Of a DNA stretch of 46,173 bases, positions 24,637 to 32,870 are shown piece after piece; the first letter of the stretch is position 1, and the number at the start of each line of letters is the position of its first letter. The stretch comes from Clostridiales bacterium. GTDB taxonomy: Bacteria; Bacillota; Clostridia; Oscillospirales; CAG-272. The notes beneath the pieces were generated by a model. The model saw only the letters and a list, made by a program, of their open reading frames with translations, searched no databases and had not been told where the DNA came from. Position numbers and translations under genes: made by a program. Location: positions 1-46,173 of the forward strand of contig JAEEYP010000091.1 of NCBI GenBank assembly GCA_016288155.1, given 5' to 3'.

Positions 24637-26687
24637 ATCATACGGAAACGGGCGCGGCCGTGACCGCCGCGCCGCACAAAAAGCGCCGGGTCCTCATAGG
24701 CCTTCTGATCTTTCTCTTGATTTTTGTCGCCGGGAGCGTTATAATATTGCAGAATGCGCTGCTTCCCGTCACGCGGGAAGCGGGGGAAGGGATCGCCGAG
24801 GCGCGCGATTTTCAGCGATTCTCCTTTCTGCCGCTGCGCTGCGCAACGGATCTCGCCGATCCCGCCTGCGCCGCGCTCGGCGAGCATCCGGTGCTGTTCA
24901 CCTTTCTCCGCATCCCGCTGCACACGACGCTGACGGTCGTGGACACGACGCCGCCGCGCTTCACGCTCGCGGACTGCGGCACGCTGCTCGGCGACCCCGT
25001 GCCAAGCGAGGCGTTCGTCGCCGAAGCGTCGGATTTCTCCGCGTTTTCCTATGCCGTTGAGATCGACGGCGACGTGACGGAAGAAGGCGTACACACGGTG
25101 CGCGTCACCTTTACGGACGCCTGCGGAAACAGCGCCGTCGGCGAGACGAGCCTGACCGTCTACGGCGTCTCCGATACTGTGGCGATGGAGGCGGGGATCA
25201 CCGCCGCCCAGTGCGCCGCCGCGCTGCACGCGCGGGTGCCGGAGGCGGAGATGGACGAAAGCTTTCCCGGCGTCGATTTCGATTCGGTCGGTACCTACGC
25301 GATCGTCCTGACGATCGAGGGACACGAATTCCATCTCCGGCTGGAGCTCTCCGACACGACGCCGCCCACGGCGACGTTCCGTACCGTCTATGCGCTGATG
25401 GGGAGCGAGCTCTCCCCGGAGGATTTCGTCCAGTCCGTCCGGGACGTCTCCGAAGTCTCTCTGTCCTTCGGCGAGACGCCGGACACCTCCGCCCCGGGGG
25501 ATCGGCGCGTCTCCGTCGTATTGCGCGACGCCGCGGGGAACCAGTCCGTTATGACCGCTCCGCTGACCGTCTACGATATCCCGTCCGCCGCGTCGATCGA
25601 GGCGGGCTGCTCGAAAGAAGAAGCGCGGGAGGATCTTCTGCGCACGGAGACGGAGGCGTTCTTCCCCGACGATCCGGACTTCTCCTCCCTCCCGCTCGGA
25701 GAACACACGGTCCGCGTGCAGACCGGCGAGGGGATCTATGAGATCCGTGTCACGGTGGAGGACACGACGCCGCCGACGGGCAAGGCGCTGCGCGTCGTCC
25801 ATTATCGGGAACAGAGCACGCGCCCGACGCCGGACGATTTTTTGCTCAGCGTGTCGGACTTCGGCACGGTGACCGCCGTCTTCGCGTCCGAGCCGGATTT
25901 CGATACGCCCGGTATCCGCTCGGTGCTCATCCGCCTGACGGACGACTCCGGGAACAAGGGATACGTCCGCTGTACGCTCACCGTCCTCGAGGAGGCGATG
26001 CCTCCGCAGATCACCGGCGTGCGGAACCTGACGACCTACGTCGATACGCGTCCGAACTATACCGCCGGTGTCACGGCGACGGACGTCGAGGGCGCCGTAC
26101 TGACCGTCCGCGCGGACGCGAGCGGCGTCGACCTGTCGACGCCGGGACGCTACGCCGTCACCTATACGGCGACGGACAGCCGCGGGCTGACCGCCTCGGT
26201 CACCGGTTCCGTCCTCGTCGTCGAGGTCACGCAGGCCGCGATCCGTCCGCTCGCCGAGTCCGTTCTGAGCAAAGTGCTGACGGACGGCATGACGCCGCTC
26301 GAGAAGGCGCGCGCGATCTACGACTGGGTGCGCCTCCATATATCCTACGTCGCGTACGCGGACAAAACGTACTGGATACGCGCGGCGTACTACGGCTTCA
26401 CGCACGGACGCGGCGACTGCTTCGTCTTTTACGCCGTCTCCCGCATCCTGCTCGACTGCGCCGGGATCGACAATCTGGAGATCCGCCGGGACGATCCCGC
26501 GCATCCGCATTTCTGGAACCTCGTCAACTGCGGCGACGGCTGGTATCATTTCGATACCTGCCCGCACTACAAGCAATATCCGCTGACCTCCTTCATGCTG
26601 ACGAACGCGGAGGTGCGCGCGTATTCGGAAAACTGCGTGGAAGGATACTATTCCTTCGACGCTTCCCTCTACCCCCCGATCCAATAA
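24633..26687 (+). CDS. Membrane-anchored transglutaminase-like protein with Ig-like repeats
   Basis: A 684-residue protein. Residues ~19-41 (RVLIGLLIFLLIFVAGSVII) form an uncleaved signal anchor. Four extracellular Ig-like modules follow, three opening with DTTPP (VVDTTPPRFT, LSDTTPPTAT, VEDTTPPTGK) and ending in conserved D..GN...L.V. The C-terminal 110 residues are a transglutaminase-core peptidase: C596 in GRGDCFVFYAVSRILL, H626 in HPHFWNLV and D641 in WYHFDTCP make the triad. It may cleave or crosslink wall peptides or proteins. The ATG lies in the ATGA overlap with the previous gene; an upstream GTG (24618) is less likely. No enzyme activity beyond the fold is claimed. Confidence 0.85.
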   Translation: MNHTETGAAVTAAPHKKRRVLIGLLIFLLIFVAGSVIILQNALLPVTREAGEGIAEARDFQRFSFLPLRCATDLADPACAALGEHPVLFTFLRIPLHTTLTVVDTTPPRFTLADCGTLLGDPVPSEAFVAEASDFSAFSYAVEIDGDVTEEGVHTVRVTFTDACGNSAVGETSLTVYGVSDTVAMEAGITAAQCAAALHARVPEAEMDESFPGVDFDSVGTYAIVLTIEGHEFHLRLELSDTTPPTATFRTVYALMGSELSPEDFVQSVRDVSEVSLSFGETPDTSAPGDRRVSVVLRDAAGNQSVMTAPLTVYDIPSAASIEAGCSKEEAREDLLRTETEAFFPDDPDFSSLPLGEHTVRVQTGEGIYEIRVTVEDTTPPTGKALRVVHYREQSTRPTPDDFLLSVSDFGTVTAVFASEPDFDTPGIRSVLIRLTDDSGNKGYVRCTLTVLEEAMPPQITGVRNLTTYVDTRPNYTAGVTATDVEGAVLTVRADASGVDLSTPGRYAVTYTATDSRGLTASVTGSVLVVEVTQAAIRPLAESVLSKVLTDGMTPLEKARAIYDWVRLHISYVAYADKTYWIRAAYYGFTHGRGDCFVFYAVSRILLDCAGIDNLEIRRDDPAHPHFWNLVNCGDGWYHFDTCPHYKQYPLTSFMLTNAEVRAYSENCVEGYYSFDASLYPPIQ

Positions 26688-26706
26688 ACCGTAAGGAGTA
26701 TAACCG

Positions 26707-27252
26707 ATGGAAAAAAGAGTATCCGTACTGCTTGCCGTTCTTCTTTTGCTCCTCGCCGCCTGCGGCGCCAAACCGACGGGAGAGTCCCTCCCCCCGTCCG
26801 CCGGAGATCCGTCGGACGTGACGGCGCCGCCGGAGGAAACGTCATCCGCCTTCTCGTTCACCGTCGGAGACGCGCGGCTCGTTCTCGGGGAAACGGCGGA
26901 CGTGGAAGCGCTCTTCGGCACGGCGCTCGAAGTGCTGGAAGCGCCGAGCTGCGTGCATGAAGGGAACGACACGCTCTACGAATACGGAGCTTTCGGCATC
27001 GTCACCTCTCCCTCGGCGCAGGGCGCGTACGTATCTTCCGTCACGCTGTATACGGACGCCGCAGCGACGGAGGAAGGCGTGAGGATCGGCGACTCCGTCG
27101 ACGCGGCGCTGGCCGCCTACGGCGGCGCCTACGATGCCGATGCCTCCTACCCGGATTTCGGGATCTACGTGTTCGTGCGCGGAGCGACGTCGATCACGAT
27201 GGTCGCCGACGAGAGCGGCGCGGTGACGGCGATCTCCTACGCCGCAGAATAA
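26707..27252 (+). CDS. Lipoprotein of unknown function
   Basis: A 181-residue exported protein. The signal peptide ends in the lipobox LAAC (C19), followed by a Gly/Pro/Thr-rich linker to residue ~50. The remaining ~130 residues form a compact beta-rich domain with two similar halves, each with a G.(T/S)VD.ALFG / G.SVDAAL.AYGG pattern that resembles the repeat of small Clostridial lipoproteins. AAGGAG precedes the ATG. It is the last gene of the envelope cluster and is followed by a hairpin terminator. No function can be named. Confidence 0.8.
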   Translation: MEKRVSVLLAVLLLLLAACGAKPTGESLPPSAGDPSDVTAPPEETSSAFSFTVGDARLVLGETADVEALFGTALEVLEAPSCVHEGNDTLYEYGAFGIVTSPSAQGAYVSSVTLYTDAAATEEGVRIGDSVDAALAAYGGAYDADASYPDFGIYVFVRGATSITMVADESGAVTAISYAAE

Positions 27253-27259
27253 AACAGAA

Positions 27260-27292
27260 AAGCAGGCTGACGGATCAGTCTGCTTCTTGTTT
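27260..27292. terminator. Terminator of the envelope cluster
   Basis: An 11-bp stem with one G-T pair (27260-27270 with 27275-27285), loop CGGA, then CTTGTTT. The T run is modest. Confidence 0.65.
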
Positions 27293-27319
27293 CGGGGGAC
27301 GCCGCCCCGCCGCCGGAGT

Positions 27320-27520
27320 TCAGTTTTCCTCCTCCTCGGACGGCAGCGGCACGCGGGACGGATCGATCCGCCCGTGCACGCGCTCGTAATACGCGACGTT
27401 CGTGCGGATGAGGCGGAGGAGATGGTTGTTCAGCGACGTGCCCTCCGCCGCCGCGACCGCCAGCAGCTTGCGGTACAGTTCCTCGTCCAGCCGGACGGTA
27501 AAGGCCGCTTTGTTCTTCAT
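27320..27520 (-). CDS. Ribbon-helix-helix (Arc/HicB-like) DNA-binding protein
   Basis: A 66-residue protein. FTVRLDEELYRKLLAVAAAEGTSLNNHLLRLIRTNV gives the beta strand, two helices and the turn of the MetJ/Arc ribbon-helix-helix fold; the first strand would insert into DNA. The ~20-residue tail is acidic. It may act as an antitoxin or a small repressor, but no toxin gene is adjacent. GGAG lies 7 bases before the ATG. A promoter is not clear. Confidence 0.85.
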   Translation of the reverse strand: MKNKAAFTVRLDEELYRKLLAVAAAEGTSLNNHLLRLIRTNVAYYERVHGRIDPSRVPLPSEEEEN

Positions 27521-27608
27521 CGGACTGCTCCTTTTCCCGCTTTCTGCGGATATCTTTCATATTCTGCGGCTGCATCTTGTTCCCGAAGAGTATTATAATA
27601 TTTTTTTG

Positions 27609-27637
27609 TTGTCATTGCTTGAATTTTGTGTTAAAAT
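27609..27637 (+). promoter_or_regulatory. Promoter of the YifB operon
   Basis: TTGTCA (27609-27614), 17 bp, TAAAAT (27632-27637). The spacer is AT-rich, unlike the coding regions. Confidence 0.65.
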
Positions 27638-27666
27638 ACAGTAAGAACGATCAAGCGGAGGCATCC

Positions 27667-29178
27667 ATGCTGTCAGTTGCTTATTGCGCCGGTCTGAACG
27701 GGCTGGAGGGATACATCGTCACCGTCGAATGCGGCGGCCGCATCGGTCTGCCCGATCTGGAGATCGTGGGGCTCCCGGATATGGCGATCCGCGAGGCAAA
27801 GCAGCGGATGCAGTCCGCGGCGGAAAACTGCGGGTTCGCGTTCCCGGAGCTGGAGCTGGTGCTCAATCTCGCGCCCGCCGACCGCAGAAAGGAAGGCTCC
27901 GCCTTCGATCTCGCCATGCTCGCCGCGGTCCTGCAGTGCGGCGGCGCGATCCCCCACGAGGCGGATCTGTCGGACAAGTGCCTGATCGGAGAACTCTCGC
28001 TCTCCGGGCAGGTGCGCGGCGTGCGGGGCGTGTTGAACATGGCGCTCTGCGCGGCGCAGGCAGGATTCAAAGAGCTGTTCGTCCCGCCGGAGAACGCGGC
28101 GGAGGCCGCCGCCGTCGAAGGGCTGACCGTATACGGCGTGCCGAGCATCGGCGCGCTGGCGGATCACCTTTCCGGCCGCTGCGCGCTGACGCCGACCGCC
28201 GCCGCGCGGTCCGATTTCGACGCCGTGCCGGAAGGGCTCGACTTCTCTGACGTCAAGGGGCAGAAGCGCGCCAAGCGCGCGCTCGAGATCGCCGCGGCGG
28301 GCAGCCACAATCTTCTGATGATCGGCGCGCCGGGCTCCGGGAAGTCGATGCTCGCCAAGCGGCTGCCGTCGATCCTCCCGCCGATGTGCTTCGCCGAATC
28401 GGTGGAGACGACGAAGATCCACTCCGTCGCTGGCACGCTCGGCGGGGAGGGGCTCGTCACGGTCCGTCCGTTCCGCGCGCCGCATCATACGATGAGCGCC
28501 GCCTCCCTCGTCGGCGGCGGGAAGGTCCCCGAGCCGGGGGAGATCGCGCTCGCGCACAACGGCGTACTGTTCCTCGACGAGCTGCCGGAATTTTCCCGTG
28601 CCGTCACGGAAAGCCTCCGCCAGCCGCTGGAGGACGGCGTCGTGACGATCACCCGCGCGGCGGGGCGCTACACCTTCCCCTGCCGCTTCATGCTCGTCTG
28701 CGCGATGAATCCGTGCCCGTGCGGGTACTACGGGAGCGACGTCCGCCCCTGCACCTGCCGGCGCGATGCGATCACGAAATATCTCTCCCGCATCTCCGGT
28801 CCGCTGCTCGACCGGATCGACATGCACGTGGAGGTGCCGTCGCTCACCTTCGGGGAAATGAGCACGGACGAGCCCGCGGAGCCGTCCGCGGCGATCCGGG
28901 AGCGCGTGATCCGCGCCCGCGATGCCGCCGAACGGCGGCAGGGATGCCCGAACGGGAAGCTGGAGGCGGCGCAGATCCGCCGTCAGTGCGTGCTCGACGA
29001 CGCCGGGCGCAGCGTGATGCAGCGCGCCATGGAGAAAATGGGGCTCTCCGCCCGCGGCTACGACCGGATCCTCCGCGTCTCGCGGACGATCGCCGATCTC
29101 GCCGGATCGGAGACGATCTCCGCCGCGCACGTCGCCGAGGCCGTGCAGCTCCGCGCGCTGGACCGCAAATACTGGTGA
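27667..29178 (+). CDS. YifB/ComM-family Mg-chelatase-like AAA+ ATPase
   Basis: A 503-residue AAA+ protein. It begins with the S5-fold Lon-like domain (LNGLEGYIVTVECGGRIGLPDLEIVGLPD), then the Walker A GAPGSGKSMLAKR near residue 220, Walker B VLFLDELPEF, and the zinc cluster CAMNPCPCGYYGSDVRPCTC, followed by RISGPLLDRIDMHVEV and the arginine-bearing C-terminal lid. ComM in Haemophilus is a branch-migrating helicase that helps the integration of transformed DNA; the same family is widespread in non-competent bacteria. The start with GGAGG upstream matches the family's usual MLS.VY.AGLNG opening. It is first in a three-gene unit with a metallophosphoesterase and a G3P dehydrogenase-like gene. 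Confidence 0.94.
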   Translation: MLSVAYCAGLNGLEGYIVTVECGGRIGLPDLEIVGLPDMAIREAKQRMQSAAENCGFAFPELELVLNLAPADRRKEGSAFDLAMLAAVLQCGGAIPHEADLSDKCLIGELSLSGQVRGVRGVLNMALCAAQAGFKELFVPPENAAEAAAVEGLTVYGVPSIGALADHLSGRCALTPTAAARSDFDAVPEGLDFSDVKGQKRAKRALEIAAAGSHNLLMIGAPGSGKSMLAKRLPSILPPMCFAESVETTKIHSVAGTLGGEGLVTVRPFRAPHHTMSAASLVGGGKVPEPGEIALAHNGVLFLDELPEFSRAVTESLRQPLEDGVVTITRAAGRYTFPCRFMLVCAMNPCPCGYYGSDVRPCTCRRDAITKYLSRISGPLLDRIDMHVEVPSLTFGEMSTDEPAEPSAAIRERVIRARDAAERRQGCPNGKLEAAQIRRQCVLDDAGRSVMQRAMEKMGLSARGYDRILRVSRTIADLAGSETISAAHVAEAVQLRALDRKYW

Positions 29179-29212
29179 CGTCCGCCGGACGCGCCCAAAC
29201 GGAGGATCGCCT

Positions 29213-30313
29213 ATGTGGATCGTAATCCTGATCGTGCTCGTCACGCTCGCGGCGGCGGGGGCCGTGTACGTCGTCGTCCGCTTCCGCCGCTTCCCTTTCG
29301 TCAAGGCGCTCGCCGCGCGCAGCCGCGTCCTTTCGTGGCTCGCGTCGCTTTCTCCGCTCGCCGTCTGTCTTTGCTTTCTCTTCGTCAACGTCTTCACCGC
29401 CGTCGTCGTGCTCGTCCATCTTGCCCTGATCTGGATGCTGTGCGATCTTGCGGGGAAGCTCATTCTCCTGCTGCGCCGTAAGGAAAGATCGCCCCGTTAT
29501 CCCGCCGGGATCGCGGCGATCCTGTTCACGGCGGCGTATCTCGGCGCCGGATGGTTCGCGGCACATCACGTATTCATCACCGGCTACACGCTGTATACGG
29601 ACAAGGATATCGGCGCCGACTCCGTCCGCATCGTTCTGATCGCCGACGCGCACATCGGGATCACGCTCGACGGAGAGGCGTTCGCATATCAGACGGAACG
29701 AATCGCGGCGCTCTCGCCCGATCTTATCGTGATCGCCGGGGATTTCGTCGACGACGACACGAAGCGTACGGATATGCTGGCGGCGTGCGAAGCGCTCGGA
29801 CGGCTCGATCCGCCCGGCGGCGTCTGGTACGTGTACGGCAATCACGACAAAGGATACTACGATGCCCGCGATTTCACGGCGGCGGAGTTGCGGGCGGCGC
29901 TTGAGGAAAACGGCGTCCGCGTCCTCGCAGACGAGGCGGTCTCCGTCGGCGCGCTGACGCTCGTCGGCCGCCGGGACCGCTCGGACCCCTCCCGTGCGCC
30001 GATCGCGGCGCTGACCGCGGACCTCGATCCGGCGCGGTACGCCGTCGTTCTCGATCATCAGCCGAACGATTATGAAAACGAAGCCGCCGCCGGCGTCGAT
30101 CTGGTGCTCTCCGGCCATACGCACGGCGGTCATCTGATCCCCGCCGGACCGATCGGGCTCGCCCTCGGTGCGAACGACCGCGTCTACGGGCTGGAGGTAC
30201 GGGGAGACACCGCCTTCATCGTGACCTCCGGCATCTCAGGCTGGGGCATCCCCTTCAAGACCGGGGCGATCTCGGAGATCGCCGTGATCGATCTGATCCG
30301 CCGCGCCGCCTGA
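29213..30313 (+). CDS. Membrane-anchored metallophosphoesterase (YkuE/YaeI-like)
   Basis: A 366-residue protein. The first ~125 residues contain four hydrophobic helices; the catalytic domain lies after residue ~135. All five metal-binding motifs of calcineurin-type phosphoesterases are in place: IADAHIG, AGDFVDD, GNHDKG, DHQP and GHTHGGH. YkuE-like members hydrolyse membrane lipid or nucleotide phosphoesters, for example lipid-linked pyrophosphates. Substrate is unknown here. GGAGG precedes the ATG, 34 bases after the YifB gene. Confidence 0.9.
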   Translation: MWIVILIVLVTLAAAGAVYVVVRFRRFPFVKALAARSRVLSWLASLSPLAVCLCFLFVNVFTAVVVLVHLALIWMLCDLAGKLILLLRRKERSPRYPAGIAAILFTAAYLGAGWFAAHHVFITGYTLYTDKDIGADSVRIVLIADAHIGITLDGEAFAYQTERIAALSPDLIVIAGDFVDDDTKRTDMLAACEALGRLDPPGGVWYVYGNHDKGYYDARDFTAAELRAALEENGVRVLADEAVSVGALTLVGRRDRSDPSRAPIAALTADLDPARYAVVLDHQPNDYENEAAAGVDLVLSGHTHGGHLIPAGPIGLALGANDRVYGLEVRGDTAFIVTSGISGWGIPFKTGAISEIAVIDLIRRAA

Positions 30314-30351
30314 CGGGGCGCGGCGATCCTTTACAGAAACGAGGTACGGCC

Positions 30352-31392
30352 ATGGCTGTGGTAACGATCATCGGCGCGGGCATGATGGGCTCTGCGCTCG
30401 CCTTCCCCGCCCGGGAAAACGGGCACGAAGTCCGGCTCGTCGGCACGCCGCTCGACCGGGAGATCATCGACGCCTGCCGCGCGTCGGGACGGCATCCGAA
30501 ATTCACGCGCCGCTTCCCCGACGGGATCCGGTACGTGCAGATCGAGGGGGTCGATGAGGCGATCCGCGGCGCGGATCTCGTCATCGGCGGCGTCTCGAGC
30601 TTCGGCGTCGACTGGTTCGGCGAGGAGATCCTCCCCCGCATTCCGGAGGCGACGCCGGTCCTGACGGTGACGAAGGGACTGCTCGACACGCCGGACGGGC
30701 GGCTGATGACGTATCCGGCGGTGTGGGCGGAGCGGCTCGCCGCCCGCGGGCTGACGCGCTCGCTGAACGCCGTCGGCGGTCCGTGCACGAGCTATGAGCT
30801 CGTCGCGCACGACCAGACGGAGGTCGCCTTCTGCGGCGCGGATCCCGCCGTGCTCGAGCGGCTGCGCGCCATCATGCAGACGGATTATTACCACGTCGGC
30901 GTGACGACGGACGTGACCGGCATCGAGAGCGCCGTCGCGCTCAAAAACGGCTACGCGCTCGCCGTCGCGCTCACCATCGGCGTGAATCAGAAGCAGTTCG
31001 GGGAGGACAGCCCCCTGCACTACAATTCCCAGGCGGCCGTCTTCGGGCAGAGCGTGCGCGAGATGACGCGCCTGCTCGCGCTGCAGGGCGCGCCGTCGCC
31101 GGAAAACCTCGCCGTCGGGCTGGGGGATCTGTACGTCACCGTATACGGCGGACGGACGCGGCAGATCGGCATCCTGCTCGGCCGCGGCATGGACGTCGAC
31201 GCGGCGAAAGAGACGCTCGCGGGCGTCACGCTCGAATCGCTCGTCGTCGCCGAACGGGTGGCGCGCGCCGTGCGGCTCCGCGCCGCGCGCGGAGAAATTT
31301 CCGAGGAGGATTTCCCGCTGCTTTTGCACGTGGACGACGTCCTCACGCGGCACGCGCCCGTCGCGATCCCGTGGGAGAAAATGAAAGGCTGA
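30352..31392 (+). CDS. NAD(P)H-dependent glycerol-3-phosphate dehydrogenase-like protein
   Basis: A 346-residue two-domain dehydrogenase. The N-terminus has the Rossmann nucleotide loop GAGMMGSAL (near residue 8). TKGLLDTPDGRLMTYP, GGPCTSYELVAH and the catalytic lysine region IESAVALKNGYALAVAL agree with GpsA, which makes sn-glycerol 3-phosphate from dihydroxyacetone phosphate for phospholipid synthesis. However, the start is less typical of GpsA (GMMGSALAFPARENGHEVRLVGTP), so it may be a divergent relative with another substrate. GAGG lies upstream of the ATG, 38 bases after the phosphoesterase gene. Confidence 0.8.
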   Translation: MAVVTIIGAGMMGSALAFPARENGHEVRLVGTPLDREIIDACRASGRHPKFTRRFPDGIRYVQIEGVDEAIRGADLVIGGVSSFGVDWFGEEILPRIPEATPVLTVTKGLLDTPDGRLMTYPAVWAERLAARGLTRSLNAVGGPCTSYELVAHDQTEVAFCGADPAVLERLRAIMQTDYYHVGVTTDVTGIESAVALKNGYALAVALTIGVNQKQFGEDSPLHYNSQAAVFGQSVREMTRLLALQGAPSPENLAVGLGDLYVTVYGGRTRQIGILLGRGMDVDAAKETLAGVTLESLVVAERVARAVRLRAARGEISEEDFPLLLHVDDVLTRHAPVAIPWEKMKG

Positions 31393-31394
31393 AA

Positions 31395-31447
31395 AAGATC
31401 CCGCCGCTGGCGCGCCCCGAAGGACGCCGCGGCGGGATCTTCACTTT
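31395..31447. terminator. Shared terminator of G3P dehydrogenase-like gene and cinA
   Basis: A 13-bp stem AAGATCCCGCCGC / GCGGCGGGATCTT with a 21-base apical loop, TCACTTTT after it on the plus side and T5 on the minus side. It overlaps the last codon of cinA. Confidence 0.8.
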
Positions 31448-32709
31448 TGTTCTTTCAGACGCTTCAGCGCCATGCGCATCGCGTGGGACGCCGCCTGGAG
31501 CCGGATCCGCTCCCGCGTCCCGCGGGGGGAGAAGTGCATCGTCTGCGTGACGACGCCGTCCGCGTCCGCGACGCCGAAGCAGACGGTGCCGACCGGCTTC
31601 TCGGCCGTGCCGCCGCCCGGTCCGGCGATCCCGGTCACGGAAACGGCGAGATCGGCGCCCGTCGCGCGGCGCGCGCCGAGCGCCATCTCCCGCGCCGTCT
31701 CCTCCGAGACGGCGCCGTGGGCGGCGAGCGTCTCCTCCCGGACGCCGAGGAGCCCCCGCTTGACGGAATTGGAATAGGAGATCACGGAACCGACGTAGAC
31801 CTCGGAGGCGCCGGGCACGGCGGTGATCCGCGCGCCGATCTGCCCGCCGGTGCAGCTCTCGGCGGAGGAAAACGTCATCCCCCGCTCCCGGAGCGCGGCG
31901 AGCAGCGCGTGCGCCGGCGCGTCGGCGGCGGCGGACGGATCGTCCGTCTCCGCGTAGAAATATTCTCTGAGCGAGCGGTCGAGTACCGTCTCCTTCACGG
32001 CGCGGCACATCCGCTCCGCCTCATCGCGCGTCGCGGCGCGCGCCGTCAGCCGGATGCGCACCTCGTGCTCGCCCGCGTACGGCGCGACGGTCGGATTTGA
32101 TGACGAATCCATGATATCGCGCAGCCGCGCCTCCGCCGCGCTCTCGCCGATCCCGGCGAGGTGGAGATTGAGACTGTACAATACGCCGTCGGAAAAGCGG
32201 GAGAGATACGGTATCACGGACTCCTCAAACATGGGAACGAGCTCGGAGGGCGGACCGGGGAGGAGGATCGCGGTCCTTCCCCCGCTCACGGACGCCATGC
32301 CGGGCGCGGTACCGCACCGGTTCGGGAACACGGTGCTCCCGGCGGGGATCAGCGCCTGCTTGCGGTTGTTTTCCGTCAGCGGCGCGCCGACGAGGCGCAG
32401 GTACTCCTCCATCGCGGCAAGCGACGGCGCGTGTTCGATGAGCGGGAGGCCGAGCGCCTCGGCGGTCACTTCTTTCGTGATGTCGTCGCAGGTCGGGCCG
32501 AGCCCGCCGGTCAAAATCAGAATGTCCGCGCGGGAGAACGCCTCGTCGATCGCGGCGCGGAGGCGTCCCGGATTGTCGCCGACGACGGTCTGCCGGTACA
32601 GCGGGAAGCCGAGGACGGCGAGCTGCCGGGCGATATAGGCGGCGTCGGTGTTGACGATGTCGCCGAGGAGCAGCTCCGTCCCGACGCTGAGGATCTCAAC
32701 GGTTTTCAT
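31441..32709 (-). CDS. cinA: CinA-family protein (NMN amidohydrolase/ADP-ribose pyrophosphatase type)
   Basis: A 422-residue two-domain protein. The N-terminal molybdopterin-binding-like COG1058 domain shows EILSVGTELLLGDIVNTDA, LTGGLGPTCDDITKE, and PGMASVSGG...LPGPPSEL. The C-terminal CinA/PncC domain shows SSAESCTGGQIGARIT.VPGASEVYVGSVISYSN and VSVTGIAGPGGG. CinA proteins recycle the nucleotides left by NAD-dependent ligase (NMN deamidase, ADP-ribose pyrophosphatase). The start follows AAAGGAG with good spacing; the longer open frame upstream is ignored because it runs through the promoter. Confidence 0.95.
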   Translation of the reverse strand: MKTVEILSVGTELLLGDIVNTDAAYIARQLAVLGFPLYRQTVVGDNPGRLRAAIDEAFSRADILILTGGLGPTCDDITKEVTAEALGLPLIEHAPSLAAMEEYLRLVGAPLTENNRKQALIPAGSTVFPNRCGTAPGMASVSGGRTAILLPGPPSELVPMFEESVIPYLSRFSDGVLYSLNLHLAGIGESAAEARLRDIMDSSSNPTVAPYAGEHEVRIRLTARAATRDEAERMCRAVKETVLDRSLREYFYAETDDPSAAADAPAHALLAALRERGMTFSSAESCTGGQIGARITAVPGASEVYVGSVISYSNSVKRGLLGVREETLAAHGAVSEETAREMALGARRATGADLAVSVTGIAGPGGGTAEKPVGTVCFGVADADGVVTQTMHFSPRGTRERIRLQAASHAMRMALKRLKEQK

Positions 32710-32748
32710 GGGATTCTCCTTTTCTCTGATACGCTGTGCGCTGTGCAC

Positions 32749-32777
32749 ATTATAACATAAATCCGCCGCGGATGCAA
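32749..32777 (-). promoter_or_regulatory. Promoter of cinA
   Basis: Minus strand: TTGCAT (32772-32777), 17 bp, TATAAT (32749-32754). Confidence 0.85.
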
Positions 32778-32804
32778 GGCGCCGGGGAAGAGAAAAATCT
32801 CCTC

Positions 32805-32833
32805 TTGATTTTACGGAAGATATGCCGTATAAT
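32805..32833 (+). promoter_or_regulatory. Promoter of the ribokinase operon
   Basis: TTGATT (32805-32810), 17 bp, TATAAT (32828-32833), divergent from the cinA promoter. Confidence 0.8.
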
Positions 32834-32870
32834 AATATCAGAATCGAAAGAACGGAATAAGGAGGCACGT

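Noticed and set aside
24717-24745. TTGATT-17 bp-TATAAT inside the transglutaminase gene
   Set aside because: It falls in codons for the transmembrane anchor (LLIFLLIFVAG...), where T-rich codons are expected. Without transcript data it is more likely chance than an internal promoter.
27320-27520. Toxin-antitoxin system built on the ribbon-helix-helix protein
   Set aside because: No toxin-like frame precedes or follows it on the same strand; the neighbours are a lipoprotein gene and the YifB gene.
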